Made by a program: the position numbers and the translations under genes. Below are positions 43,001 through 53,241 of a DNA stretch of 64,000 nucleotides, piece after piece (the stretch's first letter is position 1; every line of letters starts with the position of its first letter). Under the pieces are notes generated by a model. It was given only the letters and a program-made list of their open reading frames with translations. It had not been told where the DNA came from and did no database searches. The DNA is from Chrysaora quinquecirrha (taxonomy: Eukaryota > Cnidaria > Scyphozoa > Semaeostomeae > Pelagiidae), in the NCBI GenBank assembly GCA_014526335.1, contig JACTAT010000002.1, forward strand, positions 3,867,832 to 3,931,831, written 5' to 3'.

Positions 43001-46000
43001 TAAGGTTGTTGTTGCTGTTATTAAGGAGGTTCCTTACCGCTTTCAGTACTTGTCGAAATGACTACTAATGTATTTCATTGGTTGGGAGCAAGCCTTGAAA
43101 ATTACCTTAGAAAATTTAGTTTGTTATTGGCTTTTACAGCACAGAATTGTAGACTCGCTTTGAGTAAAACGGACTAGAATCGCTTTGAGTAGGTCGTTAC
43201 TAAGCAAGAGAACAAATCTTGAGTTAGAAATTACGAAAACAACTTTTAAGCTTAAATTTGTTGTAAAATTGCTGCGATTGTTTCTCCTTTCAGCCCTCTT
43301 TGGCATCTACCATACTGATGACTGTTCAACGAAACGTGTTCTTAGCATGTTTTGTTTAGAATTTAAAGCACTGGCAAGATTAAAATACATTGTTGGTCAA
43401 ACATTCGAGATTTTCTTTTGTAGCAATTTTTACCAGTTGGCTACGTCACAAAACATTGCTTGACAAGTAGAATTTACTGAGCAAAATTTTTTCTGATGTT
43501 TGACCAACTATGTTTGATCATTTGGCCAGAGCTTTAGGTTGTTGCTTTAGGCAATCCGGTATAAGACGATCTGCAAATCGTCCTGAAAATCATGGCGCTC
43601 TGGAGGTGATATGAAAATCAAGACGCGATGCGGTGGCACAGTGTAATCAGACCAATCCGATATATGACGCTCTCTGAAAGCTTGTTTTCCTATTGTTTCA
43701 CAAACGAAATGCGAAGCAAATCTGCGAAGGAGCTGCCGTGGCGTCTCAGTGTAACAAAACGCAACGATATCATGCCGGCATAGTGTAACTGGGGCTTCAG
43801 TCTGTTACTCAAAGTGATAATTAACATACTTTTTATAGGGTCCTAATCATGCAGTTTCTACAGCTTGCACCACTGGTGCCCATGCAATTGGTGACGCATT
43901 CACAATGATACAAAATGGGCATGCTGATGTTATGGTTTGTGGTGGAACTGAAGCTTCAACAAGTCCAGTTTCAATGGCTGGATTTGGTAGGTTCGTGAAT
44001 TAATTATATTTAGGGTTCTAGGGGGTCTCTGATTGAAGAGAAGTCTACACAGTAAGAAGCAAAGAACGTGGCAAAACGATAAGATAGCCATTGGTGCATA
44101 TTGATTACTTGATTGATTGATTATAGTATGCGAATGAATTTTCGACCCAATTTTCTCATCTGCTTATCAATGAGACACTTAAATGTAAAACATTAAACTG
44201 TAGACCAGTTTTTTATTTTATCACTACCGTGGCATCTACACTTTGCAATAACTTCTGACCGTCTAACACGCTGTCACTGTGATGTTTCCTTGTTCATTAC
44301 TGAGAGTATTATATAACCTTTGAGATGTACAAAGCTTCAGGATGGCGAGAAAAGCGGAACGTTTTTTTCAATCTCGTGTATTTTGCTGAACTTATACTCT
44401 TATTATACTCTGAAGCAGTATCAGACGAAAAATGCTTTTATGCATGACCAAAGATGTTCTCGCTCCTTTTTGCTTTCCTTAGAGTACTCTTGGATGAACT
44501 CCTTGACAGCAAGAAAAGCAAGCAAGCAGTCTTAGGCCTAATTAAATTTCATTTTTGACATGTGGTACGTTTATGACACTCTTGCAGATGATAAAGACAT
44601 CCGTGGCTTTTATCTTTTCCTATTTACTACAGCTGTGATGTCGAATTAAGCGTTTGATTGTCTTTTAGAGCCAGAGCGTTATCAACAAACTTCAATGACT
44701 ACCCAGAGAAGGCTTCGAGACCATTTGATAAAGATAGAGATGGCTTTGTAATGGGAGAAGGAGCAGGAATCGTTGTTTTGGAGGTAACAGAAATTTCTCT
44801 TTCCTAAACTATGTTAAGATAAAGTTTAAGTATGACCGACGACCGAGTGTTCACTTTGTTTTGCTCAATATCAAAACATTATGGCAGTGACTTTGCACAA
44901 CCCCAATGAGAAACGTAGACTTATTACATTCGTCGTAGTCTACGCTCCTCCACACTTCACCACCTCGCTCCAACTACTCTGAGGAAACAGCTGTAGGTTG
45001 TTGTAGTTGTTAGAAGCTGTTTCCGAAAGAGTAGGAGGAAAGTAATAAGTCTATGAGAAACGGGGGTGTTTGGTGCTGCTCTTTCTACTTGCTTTTTCAT
45101 GACTTACTAAGTCATGAATTGCGACATATTTGGCTTATCACAGCCGGATACCCTTTCATGCAATTTGCAAGTCTCATTCCATCGTCGAACAAGCTAACCA
45201 TCCCAAAGGTGATTCTATTATTTGATTTGTACTCCATTTAATGAAGATGGCGTTTTTTTTCTTATTCTTGTTCTGTCAGGAACTTGAGCACGCAAAAAGA
45301 CGAGGAGCAAATATGTATGCTGAAGTTTTAGGCTACGGAATGTCAGGTGAAAATATTCAACTTAAATTAAGTTTAATCTAGCCTAGCATCGAAGCATCGG
45401 TTAATGGGTTAATGGGTTAATCGGTTAATCGGTTAATCGGTTAATAGGTTAATCGGTTAATGGGTTAATTGGTTAATGGGTTAATTGGTTTAGCATCGGT
45501 TAATGGGGATTCATGATATAATTCGTATAATTCACAAATGTAATCATGTATTTTGCTTGATGTAGTTTAAATCTTCTGTTTAAATTAAGTTTAATCTAGT
45601 CTACCATCCAAGCATTTAGGGTTAATGGGGATTCATGATATAATTAATATAATTTACAAATGTAATCATGTATTTTCCTTGATGTAGTTTACACAAAAAC
45701 CCTATTTCGTAACCATTACTCGAAATCTTCTGATTTTTTGAGATTCTTGATAGAAAAGCAAGCATTAATATTTCGTAATGTTTTATACCAGGAGATGCTT
45801 ATCACATCACTGCACCATCTGAAGATGGCAGAGGAGCAATGCTTGCAATGAAGTCAGCATTGAACAATGCTTGTCTGTTGCCTCACGATGTTCAATATAT
45901 CAATGCACATGCAACATCTACACCTTTAGGTATGCAGTGGATAATACCAATTTATTTTCATATAATGCGTTATCCATATATATTCACTGTTAGTCACTAT

Positions 46001-46736
46001 TCGATCTTCTTGTCTTTGTAATTTTGTTTTTCTTGACTTCATATTATTCGATTTAATAACTATTCTTTTGTTTTTGACAAAGGTTACTAACAGTTAAATA
46101 AAGTTTTATAGGTATTGGTTTTTCAATCATTCTACAACGGACACAAGATGTAGACATTCTTCCACTGTCACTGTTACTCTCCGCTGCACTGAAGATATCC
46201 CTCCACGTTACAATTACCCTCCACTATACTGATGATAACCCTCCACGATACTCCGCATCCTCCACTTTCAAGATGGTATTCCTCCACGTTGCTGATGATA
46301 ACCCTCCACTGTACTGATGATTACGATTACCCTCCACATTGCATTGGCACTCTCCGCTGTACTGATGATAACTGTCCACGTTGTATTTGCACGCTTCACT
46401 ATACTGCACATCCTCCACGTTGCTGCACATCACGTTTTATGGGGTGAAAATCTTCACAGACTACCTACTACCATCGCAGACTGTCAAATCCAATCGAAAC
46501 CCCCAGTTTTTTACTGACCAAAGATCAGAGCTGTGACAATCGGCAACTTGCAAGATATTTTCACTGACTGTCTGCGATAAGTTAAAAATCATACAACCAA
46601 TTAAAACTAGGCTTTGATACTAAATATCTGTAATGTTATTTTTTCTTACTTTGATAAGGCGATGCTGTTGAAAACAAAGCAATTAAGGAGCTATTCTCCG
46701 ATCACTCTGAAAATTTACAAGTTTCTTCAACGAAAG
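40067..46736 (+). CDS. OXSM: Mitochondrial 3-oxoacyl-ACP synthase (KAS II type), 3' incomplete
   Basis: Condensing enzyme of mitochondrial type II fatty acid synthesis, which feeds lipoic acid production. Exons 40067-40229, 41112-41201, 41298-41324, 41446-41510, 42060-42167, 42289-42360, 42745-42831, 43839-43990, 44669-44783, 45280-45346, 45792-45929, 46659-46736; every junction is in phase, giving 387 residues. The first ATG yields a basic, Ser-rich presequence typical of import. Motifs: VTPIG near the start; catalytic cysteine in [36 protein letters not shown]; first catalytic histidine in [17 protein letters not shown] at the end. The second catalytic histidine (GHLLGA type) and the NSFGFGG motif belong to the next exon(s), about 70 residues, which I cannot find up to 49.5 kb. 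One donor (42168) is GTCAGT. Confidence 0.92.
40393..40812. repeat. Short inverted-repeat element, CAGGGTGGAA ends
   Basis: About 418 bp in the first OXSM intron. Left CCAGGGTGGAATCCATGTGG, right TTTCCACCCTAG, so the last ~10 bp are inverted (hAT-like CAGGGT ends, by resemblance only). GGCGTGAA and AACAATAGA words recur inside. Confidence 0.55.
42840..43065. repeat. Fragment of a CTGAGGCAACAGC-type repeat
   Basis: Words CGTCGTAGATTCCGCTCAC and TACTCTGAGGCAACAGC resemble 44915-45055. Only part of the element is present. Confidence 0.4.
43362..43545. repeat. MITE family I copy
   Basis: GGCAAGATTAAAATACATTG / GTTTGATCATTTGGCCAGAGC ends with GTCAAACATTCGAGA and CACAAAACATTGCTTGACAAG inside. OXSM intron 42832-43838. 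Confidence 0.65.
43545..43800. repeat. MITE family VII, partial copy
   Basis: Runs opposite to the full copy at 47598-48003. Shares TCATGGCGCTCTGGAGGTGAT, CACAGTGTAATCAGACCAATCC and the end ATGCCGGCATAGTGTAACTGGGGC; the other end is missing. Confidence 0.75.
44912..45058. repeat. Small TAGACTTATTAC hairpin element
   Basis: Left GTAGACTTATTACATTCGTCG, right GGAAAGTAATAAGTCTATG; inner TACTCTGAGGAAACAGCTG pairs with AAGCTGTTTCCGAAAGAGTAG. Related ends to 22478-22985. OXSM intron. Confidence 0.7.
45390..45510. repeat. GGTTAATC/GGTTAATG octamer array
   Basis: About 12-14 units of GGTTAATN in OXSM intron 45347-45791. The flanking text GGGGATTCATGATATAATT occurs twice (45500, 45627), so the array sits within a larger two-copy repeat. 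Confidence 0.85.
46140..46440. repeat. CCCTCCAC-TACTGATGATAA minisatellite
   Basis: Irregular units of about 25-35 bp with CCCTCCACNNTAC and TGATGATAAC, in the last visible OXSM intron. Confidence 0.75.
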
Positions 46737-46834
46737 GTAATATTCAAAAAGCATCAGCTATCCAAAATGTTCTGTTTATCTTCTATTTGTATTTCTGCTA
46801 TCAACTTTCATCTAAAGCAGAGTCATACAGTGTA

Positions 46835-47230
46835 TTACCGAGGGGGGAGGGGGTACGGGGGGGTACTTCATCAAATTTTGTTAGGGACGTGCCGCCCAAG
46901 CATTAAAAACCTACCCGACCTTATACCAATTTGTGGAGAATGTGTCTCCGACCTTAAACCAATTGTTTGAATACGTATACCCTATCTTGTACAAATTTTG
47001 TGACAATATTACACCAGTATGTGAAAATATACTAAAATCTTGAAAATGGAGGCTGATTTGTAAACCAAAATCGTGAAAATTGATACCGTTCCTTATACCA
47101 AAATCGTGAAAATCCATGCTGTTCTGGGCGGCACCTCCCCAGTACCCAAATTTAACATAGTGCGTCCCTGGAGTAATACAAAAGTCAGGTATTGACAAGG
47201 TAAGGCTGGCATTCACCAGAGCTGTCAAAA
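46835..47230. repeat. Short inverted-repeat element, GGGGGTACTTC family (VIII)
   Basis: Left GGGGGTACTTCATC then GGGACGTGCCGCCC; right GGGCGGCACCTCCCCAGTACCC. TATACCAAAATCGTGAAAAT repeats inside. Degraded text matching its right half and flank occurs at about 61900-62230; related ends at 55155-55560. Confidence 0.65.
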
Positions 47231-47597
47231 AGTTTCAAAGTTAGGCTTCTATAATACGAGACAATATTGGTGTATGTTACCCCATTCACAGTTGCACGGT
47301 AAACCAGCTGAAACTAAACTAACAAATGTTGCTTTCTGATTGGTCAATCCAGCAAGTCGAGTTTATTTGATTGTTTGAAGTTCATGTGGTAGGTTGCTGT
47401 AGTGGATGTATTCGTGCCTCTCCTGTGGAGATCTTGGATTTATTCCCGTTACCTGCTGACTGGGGTAAAACTGCTAATCTCATTTTAAGGAATTAGCGTT
47501 TCATCTTACGCCTCTAAAATTGTTGTGGATTGATGATGGTGATCCACCCGGCTTTGGAGGGATTAGTCAGCCCCTTCCCTCATCTAGGGGCTTGGTT

Positions 47598-48003
47598 TAG
47601 GCCCCAGTTACACTATGCCGGCATGATATCGTTGCGTTTTGATTTTCGTGCCGTCATAAGATTTTGCCAAGCAGTTGCACGAGCGCAGCGCCATGATTTC
47701 TGTGGCGATCATTGCAATTACACTGAGACGCAACGGCAGCTCCTTCGCAGATTTGCTTCGCATTTGTTTTGTGAAACAATAGAAAAACAAGGTTTCGGAG
47801 CGTCATGTATCGGATTGGTCTGATTACACTGTGCCGCCGCGTCGCGTCTTGATTTTCATATCACCTCCAGAGCGCCATGATTTTCAAGACGATTTGCGGA
47901 GCGTCATATACCGGATTGAGTCGTCATAGTGTAACTGAAAGCCCTATCCGATACAAAATTCATGGCGCGACGAGGCATGCCGGCATAGTGTAACTGGGGC
48001 CTT
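47598..48003. repeat. MITE family VII, complete copy
   Basis: About 405 bp. Ends GGCCCCAGTTACACTATGCC and its exact complement GGCATAGTGTAACTGGGGCC, with an inner ATGCCGGCAT palindrome. No coding capacity. Confidence 0.85.
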
Positions 48004-48775
48004 AAGATAAGTGCTGAAGAGAATTTATCTTTGATACAATCGCTGCAAGCTCTTGAACTTAGGCCCAGTTTGCGGTGAATGTTTTTGAAGAAATGGAAAT
48101 AAAAAGTATTGTGAAATTACTCCAGCAAAACTAATGGGTCTAGCAGAAAACCGTGCTTTATTGAAAGCTCTTTCCATTTTTCCGAATGCTCACTTTCGCA
48201 GGCAAAGAGTCTAGGTTTTTGAAAATGAGGGGACCACGTGTTCAAGAGAGTTGCAGCTTGGAACAGTGTGTCTAAAGGCCTTGCAAAACTAGGAGACTTG
48301 TTGCACGCGCCATTGTCGCGCGTGGTCCCATCGATGACTCACAGAAATGAAATTGTGCCATGTCCTGAAGAACATACCAGTAATTCAATTAGTCAAATTA
48401 GCTCAGTAAACTGCGGATATTTTATCGACAATAGTTACTGTTTTACACTTATCTATAATAACTATAGCTATATCTCTAGAAGTTGTAATATTACTTAATG
48501 GAGATTGAGTGCTTTTTAACGAGCTTTGATAAACGTCAATTGATAGTGGTTTTGAACAGAGAATAAATGATGAGCATTCATTATTATGTAACTTTCACAG
48601 GTGTGGCTTTTCCATCTCACATCATTTTCGTTCTCCTCAAATCTTTATCGTACTCTCAAGTGATAGAATGATATTATGAGATTTTTTGAATTGGTTGAAC
48701 TCTAGATTCTTATAAAACTCCAAACGCCTCCGTTCGTCCCTTGAACGATTTAGCTTCTGTTGTACTATGGGTAAC
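48004..48775. other. Non-coding DNA downstream of the OXSM fragment
   Basis: No exon recognised, including the expected OXSM C-terminus. A solo family III end (AAAACTAGGAGACTTGTTGC and CATTGTCGCGCGTGG) lies at about 48285-48330. Confidence 0.5.
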
Positions 48776-49220
48776 CCCATCATCATAATAATCATTATGA
48801 TTATCATTATCATCATAATCAGTATCATTATCATCATCAGCAGCACAATCATCAACATGATCATCTGCTTCATCATCATCATAATCAGCATCGTCATCAT
48901 TATCATAATCATAATCATCATCACCATAATAATCATCATCATCGTCCTCATCTTCGTCATCATCATCATCATCATCACTCATCATAATCATCACCATAAC
49001 ACGTCATCATCATCATCATAATCATAATCTTAGTCATAATCATAATCATAATCATAATCATAATCATTATCATCATCATCATCACCACCATCATTATCAT
49101 CATCATCATCATCATCACCATCATCGTCATCATCATAATCATCATTACCACCTTACTTACATCATTATCATCATCACCATCATCATCATCATCACCATCA
49201 TCATCATCACCATCATGATC
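48776..49220. repeat. (ATC)n compound microsatellite
   Basis: About 440 bp of ATC with ATA/ATT interruptions. Long poly-Ile/His, poly-Met and poly-Asp frames here are artefacts of the 3-bp unit. Confidence 0.95.
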
Positions 49221-49550
49221 ATCAGAAACTGCCCAGCGATTCTTGCGCAAAGACCTTGATATACAACAGAACTTGGGACAAAAACGTCCATCAAATCACA
49301 TCATGCAAACTAAAAATTTGTTACATATTATTTGCGTGATAGATTAATGTTATCCTTAGCTTAGCATGTTTTTGCGGATTTTAATGCTACGATTCCAAGA
49401 TGATTATAAGAGCTTACATTTACCTAAGTATATGACATTTACATTAAAGCCTGTGATCTGAGCTTCTCTGAACCGTAATAATTTGCTGTTACAAGAGTGA
49501 ATCTTACTGAATTTAGTTGTATATCTTTATGAAATCAGCAATATTCCTTA

Positions 49551-50960
49551 ATGATGTTAACAAATGCGATAACTGCTGGCACATGGCCTCCGAAACGCAC
49601 AGACGCGAAGGTTTTGAACAAAGGTGCTTCCTTTATCTGTGAACAGAAAACATCGTTGATAAAGCTAGATAAAAAACCGAGATACAAGCAGCAAGACCGC
49701 ACGACGATAACGTTTGATTTTACGAATTCAGAAAATGCATGGTCAGATGGAAGAAGCATTCAAAATCAAACCAAAGCCAGTACTGAAACTGATGGTAATA
49801 TTAATAACGAGAGTGTGGTTAGAGTAACAACTACTGAAAATCGTGGAAAGGAGACACTTAAGTTTACATCCAGTGCGAAGCGTAATATAAACACTAATAA
49901 CGAGGAATCAAAAAATCATTCTCCTTATGGTGGTTCAAAAATAAGCGACGATTTTCTCGGTGTCTCTATCGATTCAAACGTCTCTTCGGTTGACGTATTC
50001 GAGTCGTTTGACACAGTATCACAGATCTCGACGCTTTCTCAATTTTCAGAATCTGAGAAGATCGAGAAGTATTTTCCTACTGATTTATCTATAGTTAAAG
50101 CTTCACAGAATGCAGATAACTTGATTGATAATAAGGAAGCACAATTGTTACTGAATTGCCCTTATGATAAAACATACTACGATTTTATCCATGGAAGTTT
50201 TAGCGATGTTTCGTTATCAGAGCCAAAAGATCGATTTAGAGCGTTTGGGATCAGAGATTTGAAGTCAGAGACTAATCTCAGCGATCTTAAGGAGCATATA
50301 TTGTGCGCAGAGCGGAATAAAGACCCTGCGGCAGTAATTTCAAAGTGGTCTGTTACAGCTGAGGGAAGGGACAGATTTGGAACGACTGTTCTTAAGAAGG
50401 ACCCTTCTTGCGGAGCTGCCTCGAAAGAGTTGGCAGTGTTTGAGAAAAGGGAAAAATCGAAGTCCCCACGTGCAGGTGACTTGCTGATCTCCTTAAGCGC
50501 TGGTTATACATTTATAGACAAATCACAGAAAGAGCCTCGAAATCGAAGTAAAGTATTCTCCAGCTTACAGAGCATTGACAACGAGGGAATGACTATGAGT
50601 TATATTGATTCTTTAAGATATATAAAGCAGAGGGATGTGGAAACTTGTAGAGCTTCTGGTCCTGGGCTGAAAGATGGCATAGCTGGCAAGAAGACCACTT
50701 TTTATATATTCAGCGACAAAGACAATGCAAAGCTATTAAAAGTGTACGTAACAGGACCACGATTAGTGCCACCGAAAATGGAATTTGCTTGTTTGGCTGA
50801 AGGATTTTATTCTGTTAGTTACTGGCCCGAAAGAGTGGGATGGTATGTCGTGAACGTATTGTGGAAAGGCAAGCATATATCTGGTAGTCCGTTTCACGTA
50901 CTGATGTTGTTACCTAAGCGTAAAGTCTGGATAAAAGATCGGATTTTCGAGAGTCCGTGA
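49551..50960 (+). CDS. Intronless protein with one C-terminal filamin-type repeat
   Basis: 469-residue open frame starting ATGATG. Residues 1-365 are mainly Ser/Lys/Asn-rich and look disordered. Residues about 366-460 form a filamin/ABP280 immunoglobulin-like repeat: ASGPGLKDGIAGKKTTFYIF at the start, GFYSVSYWPERVGWYVVNV in the middle, and GSPFHV at the end, the standard strand G signature. Filamin repeats mediate protein binding and dimerisation, but a single repeat without an actin-binding domain is not a filamin. It could also be the end of a longer gene, but no upstream acceptor is needed. An AATAAA lies at 51837. Function not assigned. Confidence 0.75.
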   Translation: MMLTNAITAGTWPPKRTDAKVLNKGASFICEQKTSLIKLDKKPRYKQQDRTTITFDFTNSENAWSDGRSIQNQTKASTETDGNINNESVVRVTTTENRGKETLKFTSSAKRNINTNNEESKNHSPYGGSKISDDFLGVSIDSNVSSVDVFESFDTVSQISTLSQFSESEKIEKYFPTDLSIVKASQNADNLIDNKEAQLLLNCPYDKTYYDFIHGSFSDVSLSEPKDRFRAFGIRDLKSETNLSDLKEHILCAERNKDPAAVISKWSVTAEGRDRFGTTVLKKDPSCGAASKELAVFEKREKSKSPRAGDLLISLSAGYTFIDKSQKEPRNRSKVFSSLQSIDNEGMTMSYIDSLRYIKQRDVETCRASGPGLKDGIAGKKTTFYIFSDKDNAKLLKVYVTGPRLVPPKMEFACLAEGFYSVSYWPERVGWYVVNVLWKGKHISGSPFHVLMLLPKRKVWIKDRIFESP

Positions 50961-52336
50961 AAGCTTAATTTATAAGCTATATAGTATACTTCTTAATGTG
51001 TCGTTGTTGCAGTCAAGCAATTTCTTGCGTTTGAATACCAGAGAAGTGTACTATATTAATACAGTCATTTCTTTTATAAGAAACCTCGTATAAGAATCAA
51101 CGCCAGCCCTTGTCGTGAGAATCAAGAAACCCTTCTTGATGGACCAGAAGGGGAAAACATTATCCGTTTCCCAACTTCATAATTAATATCTTTTAATGTG
51201 GTCTAATATACAAGCAGTTGACACTTTTGGTTACGATATCCTACATTTTCTCATAGTACATCATGCTACCCTTAAAGAGTTTCAGCAAATTAGAATCGTT
51301 TTGTTATTGGGAAGTAAGAGAGTCTTCAAGAAACTTTTACATGTTAAAAGATTCAAAATCTAGGAAACCCTACTACGATTGGTGGACTTAAGTTTCTTAT
51401 AAAAAATTAGAGTTTGGATGTGAATTGCCTGTATTAGGATTAACGACAATTTTTACAAAAGTGAAAGCGAATAGCTATCACAGAAACCCTTCTTATCTCT
51501 CAGTAATATCTGAAATTTTTATATTAAAGCAATAACAATATGCTGTAACTTGCAATTAATCCTTATCAAAAACTTTTTGAGTGAACGAACCCACTAGAAA
51601 ATTGTTTGCTGTATGGTGCGGTAGATTGAAAATAGTCGTTTGGAAAGTTGAATACGCCTTTTTAAACATTTAATGGTTCTATGGAATAATTCTGCGAGCG
51701 CTGTAACGCTCTTTTACTGAAGAGTCTCTTACAATTTATCACTATGTAGTCTTTTTGCCGTACTTTCATTTCATTTTTCATTTTAAATTCTTTATACAAA
51801 AAATCCCTTCAGATTATAAACTTGACACTAAATTAGAATAAAATACATTTTAAAGGCGCTTAGACCCTGGCTTATTCAAGCACAATGTTTATCGTTTGGC
51901 CACGTCGCAAAACATTGCTCGTCAAACATGTTTTACTTGATTTGCTTGCATCAAGTAATAAATGTTTTCAAAACTTTCTCAAAGCATCGCGCAACAAATT
52001 TAAAGAAAACCAGATTAAGTCTCCATTAATCAGATCGTTTTGATTTGTTGGATAGACCAATGAGGATGCACAATTTGCTAATACTGCTTTCACGCTGACA
52101 CAATCTGCTTTATTTAAACCAGGTTAAATTTCCGCCAATCAGATCGACTTTATTTGTTGAATTGACCCATCAGAACGCAGTTGTTTTTAAAACTTGTTTT
52201 AATTGAAACATGCAGTGTGAAAGCAATATTATATGGTTAAATTAAAACATAATTAACTTGCAGTATCTATCGACAATAGAACTCTTAAACGTAGTGACCA
52301 GGAAATGAGTTTTGAAGCATTGATTTCTAATTTCAG
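50961..52336. other. Intergenic DNA
   Basis: No coding signal. A partial family I element (TTTATCGTTTGGCCACGTCGC, AAAACATTGCTCGTCAAACATG) lies at about 51880-51990. A minus-strand AATAAA at 52109-52114 could end the downstream glycosyltransferase gene. Confidence 0.5.
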
Positions 52337-53241
52337 TCAATCTACTTTCATGTATTTTAGATAGAGTTTCCCATATTCCATTGCTACATTCTTGAATATA
52401 TTTTTACTGATACCTTCAGCAGATATTTTAACTGGATGATACAAACTTCTCTCGATGCTGTAAACCTTAGCTAATGATACGCCGTTAGAAAAATCAACAT
52501 CGCCAAACATGTCGGGAAGATAAACACCATTAATATTGACCCGGTTTGCTTTCTTATCCAACATTGTAATCAACGTCGATGTAGCGACCTCTAGGAAAAC
52601 ACCATTCTTGTAGAACTCTTCAGCTAATACAACGTATTTCTTAGAAAACTGATTTGGAACATACATGAAATCAGACCAACTGCGCAAGCATAATCGCTTC
52701 CCGTCTGTATTTAGATAGTAGTCCTTCATGTTAGCCTCACCATTCCAAGATGCTACCGACTTTTCCAAATTGTCAAAGGCTTTCTTGCAGTTTGCAAGCG
52801 CAGCTGCACTGGACCACCAGTGCCAATTTGACGGTGCAGGTTTGTCCATTTCTGCCCCAGCTTTGTTTATAATTTCCTTACTAAACCATATTTTATCAAT
52901 CGGTAAATTGACCATCGTCCACCAGTTTACTATCATATCATCATTAACATACATATATCCTTCAAAATCTGGATTTCTTTTAATTGCCATGGCAACGCAC
53001 ATATAACCAAAATGGCCCTTTGCACCAGAAATTACTAATATACCGTTGTCTTCTGACTTTTCTGGCCCACAGTAGACTATTTTGCCGAAAACTTTGGAGT
53101 AATATTCATTCAGTATTGGTATATTTTGATAAAATGCATGGTTGAAGTTAATTGATAGAAGTATCCGTGAAAACTTTGTTGTCACTTTATTGTCCTTTTG
53201 ATATTTCGGTAACGAAACATTACTATTTATGTGATAATAAC
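52337..53241 (-). CDS. STELLO/DUF288-like putative glycosyltransferase, 3' exon
   Basis: One exon of 905 nt, preceded by a TTTTTTAG acceptor and needing one base from an upstream exon; 300 residues to the stop. It opens with a beta-strand-rich GT-A-like start (RILLSINFNHAFY, then GKIVYCGPE). It then has GYMYVNDDMIVNWW followed by DKIWF, resembling the DD.V.N.W...K.W region of plant STELLO and nematode DUF288 proteins, where the acidic pair is the metal-binding candidate. The N-terminal anchor expected for a Golgi enzyme would be in the missing 5' exon(s). The family match is from memory of motifs, so donor and acceptor are unknown. Confidence 0.55.

Noticed and set aside
45390..45510. Interstitial telomere repeat
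   Set aside because: The unit is GGTTAATN (8 bp), not TTAGGG.
48637..49250. Long poly-Met, poly-Asp and poly-Ile frames
   Set aside because: Direct product of the ATC microsatellite in all six frames.
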